From Acidimicrobiia bacterium (GTDB lineage: Bacteria; Actinomycetota; Acidimicrobiia; Spongiisociales; Spongiisociaceae), in assembly GCA_009838635.1 (NCBI GenBank), contig VXRE01000135.1, positions 1 through 48,744 of the forward strand: a stretch of 48,744 bases of DNA, in the 5' to 3' direction. Every line of letters starts with the position of its first letter. Position 1 is the stretch's first letter. The notes under the pieces are model-generated. The model ran no database searches. It saw only the letters and a list, made by a program, of their open reading frames with translations, and had not been told where the DNA came from. Below, piece after piece: positions 33,324 through 41,527 of the stretch. The translations under genes were made by a program, and so were the position numbers.

Positions 33324-34466
33324 ATGCGAATCCTCTTGCTGAACGGCCCCAACCTCAACCTCCTGGGCACGCGCGCCCCGGAGGTCTACGGCTCGGACAC
33401 GCTCGAAGACGTGGCCGAGCAGTGCCACGCGCACGCCGCCCGGCTCGGTCATCGCCTAGAGGACTTCCAGTCCAATCACGAGGGAGAGTTGATCGACGCC
33501 ATCCACACCGCGCGGGAGACCGCTGACGGGATCGTGTTCAACCCCGGCGCCTTCTCCCACACCAGCTATGCCCTCCATGACGCCATAGAGGCGGTCGGGA
33601 TTCCTACTGTCGAGATCCATATCTCCAACGTCCGGGAACGCGAGCCGTGGCGGCGCATCTCGGTGACCGAGCCGGGCTGCGCGTACCAGGTCTTCGGCCG
33701 GGGCGTCACCGGCTACCTGGACGCCATCTCCCACCTCCACTACCGGGATCTCCATCCGCCTCTCACCCTGTCGTACGGGCCGCACGCGGACCAGGTAGCG
33801 GATCTGCGCCTCCCCGATGCTCCCGGACCCCACCCGGTGGCGGTCCTGGTCCACGGTGGCGGGTGGACCGACCCCTACACCCGCGACCTGATGGACGGGG
33901 CCGCGGTCGACCTGACCGCGAGGGGAACGGCCACCTGGAGTGTCGAGTACCGGCGGATCCCGCCGGTGGGAGGTTGGCGTGACTCCATGGCGGACGTCTC
34001 CGCCGCGGTCGGCGCCCTGTCCTCCATCTCCGGCGACCATGGGCTCGACCTGGGCCGGGTGACGGTGATCGGGCACTCCGCCGGCGCCCAGTTGGGGTTC
34101 TTCGCCGCCAAGAACGCCTCAGTGCGTCCGGCCGGCTTCGTCGCGCTGGCGGGGATGCTCGACCTGGGGAACGCCGGTTCGGGCTTCGACGAGATCATCT
34201 CGGCCTTTTTGGGTGATGACCGCCACGCTCGCCTCCCGATGGTCGACCCCATCCGCGCAATTCCCTCCGGAGTTCCGACGGTGGCGGTGCACGGCCTCCT
34301 GGACCGATCAGTGCCCCCGGATCAGAGCCGCCGGTTCGTCGAGGCGGCCCGAGCGGCCGGCGACCGATCCCGCCTGGTCGAGGTGCTGGAGGCCGACCAC
34401 ATGGACGTGATCTCGCCCCTCGCCGCCGGATGGGAGGAGGTGGCGCGCGCCTGCCTGGGCCCCTAG
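33324..34466 (+). CDS. aroQ: Type II 3-dehydroquinate dehydratase fused to an alpha/beta-hydrolase (esterase-like)
   Basis: This is a 380-residue two-domain protein. Residues 1-~142 are a complete AroQ, which converts 3-dehydroquinate to 3-dehydroshikimate. Present are NGPNLNLLGTR (Arg17), the catalytic Tyr22 (EVYG), QSNHEGELIDAI, Asn73 and His79 (FNPGAFSHTSYALHD), VEIHISNV with Glu97 and His99, and Arg110. Residues ~148-380 are an esterase-type alpha/beta-hydrolase of the Aes/kynurenine-formamidase-like group. Its oxyanion motif is HGGGW (177-181), the nucleophile is Ser252 in GHSAG, and the likely acid and base are Asp327 (HGLLDRSVP) and His359 (ADHMDV). Both active sites look intact. Ordinary AroQ is about 145-150 residues, so the second half is an addition. 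Confidence 0.92.
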   Translation: MRILLLNGPNLNLLGTRAPEVYGSDTLEDVAEQCHAHAARLGHRLEDFQSNHEGELIDAIHTARETADGIVFNPGAFSHTSYALHDAIEAVGIPTVEIHISNVREREPWRRISVTEPGCAYQVFGRGVTGYLDAISHLHYRDLHPPLTLSYGPHADQVADLRLPDAPGPHPVAVLVHGGGWTDPYTRDLMDGAAVDLTARGTATWSVEYRRIPPVGGWRDSMADVSAAVGALSSISGDHGLDLGRVTVIGHSAGAQLGFFAAKNASVRPAGFVALAGMLDLGNAGSGFDEIISAFLGDDRHARLPMVDPIRAIPSGVPTVAVHGLLDRSVPPDQSRRFVEAARAAGDRSRLVEVLEADHMDVISPLAAGWEEVARACLGP

Positions 34467-34470
34467 CCGG

Positions 34471-35760
34471 CTACGGGCCGAGCGCCGTGATAGGCGTCAC
34501 CTGGACATCGTCTGACCGGCGGTAGGCGGGGCCGGTGGAGGTGACCACCATCAGGAGGGCCAAGTCCTCCACGCGATCCGCGGCCACTTTGTCCCGTAAA
34601 CGCCGTAGGGACTTGGCAGCTTCGTCCACTACGTCGGGCGCCGGGCTCAGCTTGACCTCGACCGCTATCCATCTGCCGTCGTCTCGCTCGATGACAGCGT
34701 CCACCTCGAGGCCGGTGTCGTCGCGGTAGTGGAACACCTCGCCGCGATCCGGCTGGCTGTAGATGCGGAGGTCGCGCACGACCAGCGACTCGAACAGCAG
34801 ACCGAACGTCCCTGGATCGGCCAGCAACCTCTGGGGCGTAGCACGCAGCATGGAGGCAGCCAGCGAAGGGTCGACGAAGTGGCGCTTTGGCGCCCTTCTC
34901 AAGGTGGCCCGTGAACGAAGGCCTACCGACCAGGCAGGCTGATTCTCCACCAGGAAGACGCGCTCCAGAGCCTCCAGGTAGGCGTTGACGGAGGAACGGC
35001 TGGCGACACTCTTGCCGCCCATGTCCGAGATGATGGTGGTCGCCTTCGCTTCCGTGGCAACGTGACGCGCCAGCGATCGCATCAGCCTTCTCACCGCCGC
35101 CGGTCGGTGCCTGACACCGCTCGCCGACGGGATGTCCAGCCGGACGACCTCGCTTACGTAATCGGCCACCGCCAAGCGAGCATCGGCTTCCTCGAGTGCC
35201 AGGCTCCCGGGCCATCCTCCGACGCAAATGGACGACGCCACCTCGCGCAGCCCGACGACCGACGGCAGGGCGAACATGGCCTCGCCATCGAACAGGCGCC
35301 GCAGCGACAACAAGCCGGTGGACCCTCCCGACTCGTAGAGTGACATCGGCCGCATCAACACCCGGGCGATACGACCCACTCCGGTATGCCGGGTGATGTC
35401 GTCGTGAGGAGCCGCGGAGCCGGTGAGGACGAACTGCCCGAACCGCGCCCGGTCGTCGCACTCCCGGCGCACCCTGTTCCATATCCGGGGCGCGTTCTGC
35501 CACTCGTCGAGCAAACGGGGTGTGGCGCCCTGCAACACGGCTGACGGGTCTGCCTCGGCCATCAGCAGCGTTGCTTCATCGTCAAGGCGAGCCTCGCTGC
35601 GGGCGACATGGCGCGCCGCCCAGGTCTTGCCGCATGCTCGGCAACCCTCGACAAGCACGGCCCCACGCCGCCGGAGCGCGCTCCCGATCTCGTTGTCGGC
35701 AAGACGCGGGAGGTACCCGGGCATGGTGAGCGTCCGTGAGTTGCGTTGCTCGGGTCCCAT
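34471..35760 (-). CDS. DUF4143/AAA_14-type ATP-binding protein
   Basis: This is a 429-residue protein. The N-terminal P-loop ATPase (AAA_14) has Walker A GCRACGKT at residues 39-46 and Walker B LLDEWQ, followed by FVLTGSAAP. The C-terminal half is the DUF4143 domain with a nuclease-like core (FGLLFESLVVRDLRIY, then HYRDDTGLEVDAVIE and WIAVEVKLS, the D-(E/D)-x-K pattern of PD-(D/E)XK folds). The family is widespread, often laterally transferred, and has no firm function. The start is ATG 35760 with AAAGGAG upstream at long spacing; ATG 35724 is possible. Two kinds of tandem repeat lie upstream. Confidence 0.9.
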   Translation of the reverse strand: MGPEQRNSRTLTMPGYLPRLADNEIGSALRRRGAVLVEGCRACGKTWAARHVARSEARLDDEATLLMAEADPSAVLQGATPRLLDEWQNAPRIWNRVRRECDDRARFGQFVLTGSAAPHDDITRHTGVGRIARVLMRPMSLYESGGSTGLLSLRRLFDGEAMFALPSVVGLREVASSICVGGWPGSLALEEADARLAVADYVSEVVRLDIPSASGVRHRPAAVRRLMRSLARHVATEAKATTIISDMGGKSVASRSSVNAYLEALERVFLVENQPAWSVGLRSRATLRRAPKRHFVDPSLAASMLRATPQRLLADPGTFGLLFESLVVRDLRIYSQPDRGEVFHYRDDTGLEVDAVIERDDGRWIAVEVKLSPAPDVVDEAAKSLRRLRDKVAADRVEDLALLMVVTSTGPAYRRSDDVQVTPITALGP

Positions 35761-35840
35761 GAACTCATGGTCTCCTTTGTTGTTTCCTGCGTTACGATCG
35801 TCGCGCCCAGGACAACGATTGTGCTGTCAGGAGGTTTTCA

Positions 35841-35932
35841 CACTACATTTTAGGAACAAACTATACTACATTCTAGGAATACAATGCACTGCACTTAGGG
35901 AGTCTGTTGCACTACATTCTGGGAGTCACAGC
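35841..35932. repeat. Four tandem copies of a 23-bp repeat
   Basis: Units at 35841-35863, 35864-35886, 35887-35909 and 35910-35932 share the pattern (C/T)ACTACATTCTAGGAA followed by a less conserved tail. All four have exactly the same 23-base length. The stretch is AT-rich against a GC-rich background and lies 80-170 bases upstream of the ATPase gene. There are no unique spacers, so it is not a CRISPR. Confidence 0.8.
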
Positions 35933-35978
35933 CTACGGATGCTGGATCAATCTCGCCTAAGACAATCTATCGCAGACC

Positions 35979-36013
35979 ACTAGTGACTAGCAACTAACAA
36001 CTAGAAACTAGTC
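35979..36013. repeat. Five tandem heptamers (ACTAGNN)
   Basis: ACTAGTG, ACTAGCA, ACTAACA, ACTAGAA and ACTAGTC follow one another without gaps from 35979 to 36013, ending two bases from the dnaE1 stop. The seven-base period is exact. It could be a repeat-based binding site or a mobile-type short repeat. Confidence 0.85.
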
Positions 36014-36015
36014 GT

Positions 36016-39000
36016 CTATGCGAGGGCCGCCTCCCCGAAAATGCCCCTTACCTCGGCGTAGAGCGAGGACGAAAGTTCCACTTTCTCGTCGAGCTGGAAG
36101 ACCTTCCGACTCTCCCCGGCGGTGAGGTCGATGTAGACCGGCGCCGGCCCCGGATGGTTGGACACCACCTGCTTGAGCTCGCGCAGCGACGCCATGAAGG
36201 CAGCCTGATCCGTTAGCGCCCGGCGGGGCTCCAGGCGCAGCCTGAGGTCGCTGTCGGGGACGAGCTTGGGTCTGGTGATCCGGAAGGCCCGGACCTTCAC
36301 CTCATCCCGGTTGCTCAGCCTGCCCTCCACCACCATGATGGCGTCCTCCTCCAGAATCTCGTCGGCCGAGGCCAGGGTCTTCGCAAACACCACCACCTCG
36401 ACCGAGCTGTCGAGGTCCTCGATGTTGAAGTAGGCCATCTGCTCCCCCGAGCTGGTGTAACGGCGGGTGATTCCGCTGACGATCCCGCCGACCCTCACCC
36501 GCTCCCCGTCCGCCAGCGCCGCCAGCCCGGACACGGTCGCGTTGGTGTGCTGCGCCAGGGCTCGGCCCAGGCCGTTCAGCGGATGGTCCGATACGTAGAG
36601 GCCCAGCATCTCCTTCTCGTGGGCCAGCAGGACGAACTTGTTCCACTCATCCTCCGGAATCGCCACCTCGTCGAACTCCGGAACCTCGGCTTCCCCGCCG
36701 AACAAGCTGAACTGACCCGCCTCCTCGTGCCGCCTCCGGGCCAGCGTACGCTCGATCATCAACTCCGCCACCTCGTTCAGGCCCCTTCGGGTGTGCCCCA
36801 GGTCTTCGAAGGCGCCCGCCCTGATCAGCGAGGCCACCACCCGCTTGTTGAGGGCCGTGGCCTCCACCCGGTTGGCGAAGTCCTGGAAGTCCGCGAAGGC
36901 GCCCCCGGCGTGGCGGGCCTCGATGATCTTCTCCACCACCGCCGACCCGACGTTCCGCACCCCGGAGAGTCCGAACACGATCCTGCCGTCCCGGACGGTG
37001 AAGTCGCTCTCGGAGGCGTTGACCGATGGCGCCGACACCTCCAGCCCCATCACTCGGCACTCGCTCAGGTACAGGCGGTTGCGGTCCTTCTCCCGGTGCG
37101 ACGACGTGAGCAGGGCGGCCATGTACTCGGCCGGGAAGTGAACCTTGAGGTAGGCGGTCTGGTAAGCCAGCAGGCCGTAGGCGGCGCTGTGCGACTTGTT
37201 GAAGCCGTAACCGGCGAAGCCTTCGATCGAGTCGAACAGCTCACCCCCGAACGCCGGCGTGTTGCCGCCCGCCACCACGCCGGCAACGAACTTGTCCCGT
37301 TCCTGCTCCATGATGGCGGGGATCTTCTTGCCCATGGCCTTGCGCAGGGCGTCGGCGTCGGCCATCGAGTACCCCGCGATGTCGCGGGCGATCTGCATGA
37401 CCTGTTCCTGGTAGATCATGAGGCCGTAGGTCTCCCTCAGCACGCCCTCGGTGGCCGGATGGGGGTAATCCACCTTGCTGCGCCGGTTCTTGCGGTTGGC
37501 ATAGGCGTTGTGCCAGTCGTTCGACATCGGCCCGGGCCGGTACAGGGCCACGAGGGCGATCATGTCCTGGAAGCGGTCCGGCCGCAGGCTCCTGATCAGG
37601 GAGCGCATGGCGGTACCCTCCAGCTGGAAGACCCCGATGGTGTCGCCTCTACAGAGCATCTCGTAGGTGTCGGCATCGTCCAGGGGGACCCGGTCGATGT
37701 CGGGCCGGGCCCCGGTACTCCGTTCGATCAGATCCAGCGTCCGGTCGATGGTCGACAGCGTGCGCAGGCCGAGAATGTCCATCTTGAGCAGGCCCAGCTT
37801 CTCGATGGCATGCATCTCGTACTGGGTGACGACCTCGGCGTCCTCGCCCTTGCGCTGCACCGGCACCAGGTCGGTGAGCGGCCGGGGAGCGATCACCACC
37901 GCCGCGGCGTGGATCGAGTCCTGGCGGCGGAGTCCCTCCAGACCCCGCGCGGTGTCCAGAACCAGGCGGGCGTCCTCCTTATCCCGGTAGTCCTCCCGCA
38001 GCCCGGCGGCGTTGGCATACCACTCCTTGGTGATCCCATCGGCATCGTGGGCCGGGGGGTTGAAGCAGATGTCGAGCGATGCCTCCCGTCCCAGGACCGG
38101 ATCCGGCATCAGCTTGGCCAGGCGGTCCCCCATCGCGTACGGGAAACCCTGGACCCGGGCCGAGTCGCGGATAGCCTGCTTCCCCTTGATCGTGGAGAAG
38201 GTGACGATCTGGGCCACGTGGTCGGATCCGTACTTGTCGGCCGCGTACCGGATGATGTCGCCCCGGAAACGCTCGTCGAAGTCCATGTCGATGTCCGGCA
38301 TCTCCCGCCGGCCGGGGTTCAGGAAGCGCTCGAAGATCAGGCCGTACCCGATCGGGTCCAGATCGGTGATGCCCAGCGAGTAGGCCACGATCGACCCGGC
38401 CGCCGAGCCCCGCCCCGGGCCGACCCTGATCCGGCGCGACCTCGCGTAGCGCACCAGGTCCCACACGATCAGGAAGTAGTCGGGGAAGCCCATGTCCTCG
38501 ATGATCCGCATCTCGTGCTCTATGCGCTGCCCGACCTCGCCGCCGGTCTTGCCCTCGTAGCGGCGGCGAGCGCCCTCGGTCACCAACTCCCGCAGGTAGG
38601 ACATGGCCGTGTGGCCGTCCGGGACCGGAAAGTGGGGCAGGAGCAACTGGTCGAAGTCCAGATCCACGTTCACGCGCTCGGCGATCAGGAGCGTGTTGTC
38701 GCACGCATCGGGATAAGTGTCCTCCGGGAACCGGTCCCGCATCTCCCGAGGGGTCTTCAGATAGAACTCCTCGCCCTCGAAACGAAGGCTCCGGTCCGGG
38801 TCCCCCATGGTCGACCCCGTCTGGATGCAGAGCAGGACATCGTGGGCGGCCGCCTCGTCCTGGCGGGTGTAGTGGGCATCGTTGGTGGCCAGGAGCGGAG
38901 CGCCGACTCGCTGCGAGATCTCTACCAGGTCGGGGAGGATGCGCTGCTGGCTCTCCAGGCCGAGGTCGTGGAGCTCGATGAAGAACCGGTCCCGGCCGAA

Positions 39001-39537
39001 GATGTCCTGGTAGAGGCCGGCTGCCTCCACGGCTTTCTCCAAGTCCCGCCGGCCGCCGCCGTACCCGTCCTCTCGCGGCGCGTCCGGGGCCAACAGCGTT
39101 GGCACATGACCGGACAGGCAGCCACTGGTGGCGATGATCCCCTCGGCATACTCGGCCAGCAGCTCGTGGTCCATGCGGGGCTTGTAGTAGTAACCCTCCA
39201 GGAAGGCCCTGCTGACCAGCTTGACCAGGTTGGAGTAGCCGGTCTGCGTCTCGGCCAGCAGGGTGATGTGATGGCGGACGTTGTCGCGGCCGGTGGGCCG
39301 ATCGAAGCGGGAGCCGGTGGTCAGGTAGCCCTCCACGCCGAGAATCGGCTTGATGCCCGCCGCGGTGGCAGCCCGGTAGAAGTCGACCGCGCCGTAGAGC
39401 ACGCCGTGATCAGTCAGGCCCAGCGCCTGCTGGCCGTCTGATACGACCGCCGCTACGGCGTCTTCGATCCGCGCTGCGCCGTCCAGCATCGAGAACTCGC
39501 TGTGCACGTGGAGGTGGACGAAACCGTTTCTCGCCAT
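36016..39537 (-). CDS. dnaE1: DNA polymerase III subunit alpha
   Basis: This 1173-residue replicative polymerase is a typical DnaE1. The N-terminal PHP domain has FVHLHVHSEFSMLDGA and LTDHGVLYGAVDFY with intact histidine/acid metal ligands, so proofreading by PHP is plausible, as in mycobacterial DnaE1. The polymerase active site includes GPGRGSAAGS and the aspartates in MPDIDMDFDE (around residue 420). Also present are FVALYRPGPM-like ALYRPGPMSNDW, GYGFNKSHSAAYG, a clamp-binding motif QFSLF and a C-terminal OB domain. ATG 39537 has AGGA upstream. It is the last gene of the lspA-rluD-dnaE1 run. Confidence 0.97.
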   Translation of the reverse strand: MARNGFVHLHVHSEFSMLDGAARIEDAVAAVVSDGQQALGLTDHGVLYGAVDFYRAATAAGIKPILGVEGYLTTGSRFDRPTGRDNVRHHITLLAETQTGYSNLVKLVSRAFLEGYYYKPRMDHELLAEYAEGIIATSGCLSGHVPTLLAPDAPREDGYGGGRRDLEKAVEAAGLYQDIFGRDRFFIELHDLGLESQQRILPDLVEISQRVGAPLLATNDAHYTRQDEAAAHDVLLCIQTGSTMGDPDRSLRFEGEEFYLKTPREMRDRFPEDTYPDACDNTLLIAERVNVDLDFDQLLLPHFPVPDGHTAMSYLRELVTEGARRRYEGKTGGEVGQRIEHEMRIIEDMGFPDYFLIVWDLVRYARSRRIRVGPGRGSAAGSIVAYSLGITDLDPIGYGLIFERFLNPGRREMPDIDMDFDERFRGDIIRYAADKYGSDHVAQIVTFSTIKGKQAIRDSARVQGFPYAMGDRLAKLMPDPVLGREASLDICFNPPAHDADGITKEWYANAAGLREDYRDKEDARLVLDTARGLEGLRRQDSIHAAAVVIAPRPLTDLVPVQRKGEDAEVVTQYEMHAIEKLGLLKMDILGLRTLSTIDRTLDLIERSTGARPDIDRVPLDDADTYEMLCRGDTIGVFQLEGTAMRSLIRSLRPDRFQDMIALVALYRPGPMSNDWHNAYANRKNRRSKVDYPHPATEGVLRETYGLMIYQEQVMQIARDIAGYSMADADALRKAMGKKIPAIMEQERDKFVAGVVAGGNTPAFGGELFDSIEGFAGYGFNKSHSAAYGLLAYQTAYLKVHFPAEYMAALLTSSHREKDRNRLYLSECRVMGLEVSAPSVNASESDFTVRDGRIVFGLSGVRNVGSAVVEKIIEARHAGGAFADFQDFANRVEATALNKRVVASLIRAGAFEDLGHTRRGLNEVAELMIERTLARRRHEEAGQFSLFGGEAEVPEFDEVAIPEDEWNKFVLLAHEKEMLGLYVSDHPLNGLGRALAQHTNATVSGLAALADGERVRVGGIVSGITRRYTSSGEQMAYFNIEDLDSSVEVVVFAKTLASADEILEEDAIMVVEGRLSNRDEVKVRAFRITRPKLVPDSDLRLRLEPRRALTDQAAFMASLRELKQVVSNHPGPAPVYIDLTAGESRKVFQLDEKVELSSSLYAEVRGIFGEAALA

Positions 39538-39632
39538 GCCCCATCCTTGACCGCTACCCGTCGACCGGTCAGGGGCACCCAGCGATCCGAAACACTAGCG
39601 AACTCCGGCGCGTCAACCGGGCTTGTTCGGGA

Positions 39633-40574
39633 TTATTCCCGCGGCACCTCTCCGTCGGCGGGCCTACCGAGGGCTTCGAGGCTCGACCGGAGATCGGAGG
39701 TAAGGGGCACCTCCACGTCGAGGTCCCGGCGGGTGACCGGGTGGACGAGACCGAGCCGGTGGGCATGGAGCCATACGCGCCCCGGATCGACGCCGGCCCG
39801 GGCGGGCCGCCCGTAGACCCGATCCCCCACCACCGGCCGGTCGATCGAGCCCAGATGCACCCGGATCTGGTGGGTACGCCCCGTCTCGAGCGTCACATCC
39901 AGCAGGCTCAGCACGGGACGGTCCCACGTGGCCAACCAGCGGTAGTGCGTGACGGCGGGCTTGCCGCCGGGACCCACGAACCGTCTCGTCCGCCGCCGAT
40001 CGATCGGCGCCTCGATCGTCCCGGAGGCGACGGCGAAGCCGCCGTGGGTAAGCGTGAGGTAGCGGCGGCGCACCTCCCTGGCGGCCATAGCCTCGGTCAG
40101 GCGACGGTGCGCGAGCGGGTGCCGGGCGATGAGGATGGCCCCCGAGGTCTCCATGTCAAGGCGGTGAACTATCCCCCACCGCGGGTACTCACCCACCCCC
40201 TCGACCTCAGGCCACCGATGGAGAAGCGCCGAGACCAGCGTCGCCTCGACGTGTCCGGGCCCCGGATGGGTGACCATCCCCGCGGGCTTGCCGATCACCG
40301 CCAGGTAGCGGTCCTCGTAGCGGACGTCCAACTCGACAGGATGCGGTCGCAGCGGGGCGGTCTCGAGAGGCACGAACCAGAGGCCGTCACCGGCGCCGAG
40401 CCGGGTGCTGGGCCGGCCTCCACCGGCCGGCCCGCGTGCTGTCAGCCCCGCTCCGCCGGACTCGATCATCCGCCTGGCTCTCGCCCTGCTCACCCCGGCC
40501 AGCCGGGCCAGGATCAGGTCGAAGCGGGCGCCGTCCAGGGACTGGGGGACGGTCAGATGCGTCTGGCCGCCCAT
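39633..40574 (-). CDS. rluD: RluA/RluD-family 23S rRNA pseudouridine synthase
   Basis: This 313-residue enzyme isomerises uridines in large-subunit rRNA. The N-terminal S4 RNA-binding domain (GARFDLILARLAGVSRARARR) is followed by the synthase domain with the catalytic aspartate in HRLDMETSG and the motifs GRTHQIRVHL and LHAHRLGLVHP. Start ATG 40574 lies inside the end of lspA (22-base overlap). The longer open frame upstream is lspA in another frame. The exact target uridines are inferred from the family. Confidence 0.92.
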   Translation of the reverse strand: MGGQTHLTVPQSLDGARFDLILARLAGVSRARARRMIESGGAGLTARGPAGGGRPSTRLGAGDGLWFVPLETAPLRPHPVELDVRYEDRYLAVIGKPAGMVTHPGPGHVEATLVSALLHRWPEVEGVGEYPRWGIVHRLDMETSGAILIARHPLAHRRLTEAMAAREVRRRYLTLTHGGFAVASGTIEAPIDRRRTRRFVGPGGKPAVTHYRWLATWDRPVLSLLDVTLETGRTHQIRVHLGSIDRPVVGDRVYGRPARAGVDPGRVWLHAHRLGLVHPVTRRDLDVEVPLTSDLRSSLEALGRPADGEVPRE

Positions 40575-41020
40575 ACGAGGATCACCACGCCCACCGTGAT
40601 GGAGGAGTCGGCAACGTTGAAGGTGGGCCAGAAGCTGAAGTCGATGAAGTCTGTGACCGCGCCGGACATCCATGGTCCGCCCAGGAGCCGATCGACGAGG
40701 TTTCCGGTCGCCCCGCCGAGCACCAGGCCCAACCCCACCAACTCGGTGGTGCTCCTGGTGCGCTCCACCATTACCAGGATCAGGAACGCCACCACGACGG
40801 CGGCCAACCCCAACCAGGACCCGTAACCCTGGAACAGGGAGAAGGCCGCCCCCGAGTTCTCGGTGACCGCGAGCCGGAACCAGCCGGGAATGATCACGAG
40901 GTTCTGGTCGGCCAGTGCCGTTCGCGCCCAGAGCTTGCTGATCTGATCGGCTACCAGAACGGCCCCGCCCAGGAGGCCGGCATTGATGCGTCGGCTGGTC
41001 AGCGCCGCCGCGACGCGCAC
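40553..41020 (-). CDS. lspA: Lipoprotein signal peptidase II
   Basis: This 155-residue, four-helix membrane aspartyl protease cleaves prolipoprotein signal peptides after lipidation; the YnjB-like lipoprotein in this window is a plausible client. The catalytic aspartates are in GNLVDRLL and FNVADSSI, and VTENSGAAFS carries the conserved asparagine and glycine. I chose GTG 41020, which overlaps the upstream zinc-finger gene by 22 bases. The frame stays open to 41092, so the start is uncertain. Confidence 0.93.
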   Translation of the reverse strand: MRVAAALTSRRINAGLLGGAVLVADQISKLWARTALADQNLVIIPGWFRLAVTENSGAAFSLFQGYGSWLGLAAVVVAFLILVMVERTRSTTELVGLGLVLGGATGNLVDRLLGGPWMSGAVTDFIDFSFWPTFNVADSSITVGVVILVWAARRI

Positions 41021-41379
41021 TTCACGCACAGGCTGGTCTGCGGAAGGGCCCGCAGGCGCGCCACCGGGATGGTGCCTCCACAGACTCGACACTCGCCGTA
41101 GGTACCGTCCTCCAGTGCCTGCAGCGCGCTGCGGACCTGGCCGAGCAGGTCACGGCTGTTGCGGTCCACCGACAACTCCTTCTCGAACTCGAAGGCCATC
41201 GAGCCGCCATCGGCCGAGTCCGGATCGGGTCTGCGCTCGGCCGCAGTCTCGGCCATCCTGACCTCGCTCCGCTCGGCTTCGTGGTCGGCGATCACCGAGA
41301 CGAGGCTCCGCTCCTTCTCCTCGAGGAGCCTCTTGAAACGTGCGAGTGTGGACTCGGCCAGCTTGCGGCGAGATGCCAT
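40999..41379 (-). CDS. DksA/TraR-type zinc-finger protein
   Basis: This is a 126-residue protein. Residues 1-~80 are a charged, probably coiled-coil segment. The C-terminus has a four-cysteine zinc finger (CRVCGG, then CVKCA 20 residues later). Family members bind RNA polymerase through the secondary channel or act as general regulators. The small actinobacterial type next to lspA is conserved in gene order but poorly characterised. ATG 41379 follows GGAGG. Confidence 0.88.
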   Translation of the reverse strand: MASRRKLAESTLARFKRLLEEKERSLVSVIADHEAERSEVRMAETAAERRPDPDSADGGSMAFEFEKELSVDRNSRDLLGQVRSALQALEDGTYGECRVCGGTIPVARLRALPQTSLCVKCASRRR

Positions 41380-41432
41380 ACCGCTCTTCCTCCGGGCGCG
41401 ACTGTGGGGCCGACTGAAGGTAGCAGGTCCGT

Positions 41433-41472
41433 AACCCGGCCGCAGGCATCGCTCCGGCCCGCCGGCCGGGTT
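41433..41472. promoter_or_regulatory. 10-bp perfect hairpin in the ileS / zinc-finger divergent gap
   Basis: AACCCGGCCG (41433-41442) is complementary to CGGCCGGGTT (41463-41472) with a 20-base loop. It lies upstream of a weak -10 (TACGAT, 41496-41501) for ileS. It could act on either divergent gene. No T-box consensus is present. Confidence 0.4.
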
Positions 41473-41527
41473 CCGTCACCACCAGCAGCTACGGGTACGA
41501 TGGCGCCCGCCAGCCACTCCCAGGATC

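Noticed and set aside
34471-35760. Part of a restriction or anti-phage system
   Set aside because: The ATPase/DUF4143 gene stands alone with no methyltransferase, nuclease or other defence gene beside it. The PD-(D/E)XK-like segment alone does not support that claim.
35841-36013. CRISPR array
   Set aside because: Repeats are contiguous with no unique spacers, there are only four or five units, and no cas genes are in the window.
22072-36015. Insertion sequence or integrase-bearing island
   Set aside because: No transposase, integrase, terminal inverted repeats or target duplications were found. Only the tRNA, the toxin-antitoxin pair and the repeats hint at past mobility.
36547-39441. 964-residue open frame on the plus strand
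   Set aside because: It lies wholly antisense to dnaE1, has a His/Gly/Val/Arg-rich composition typical of reverse frames in GC-rich DNA and shows no domain.
41380-41527. T-box riboswitch before ileS
   Set aside because: The conserved T-box sequence (AGGGTGGNACCGCG-like) and specifier stem are absent; only a simple GC hairpin is present.
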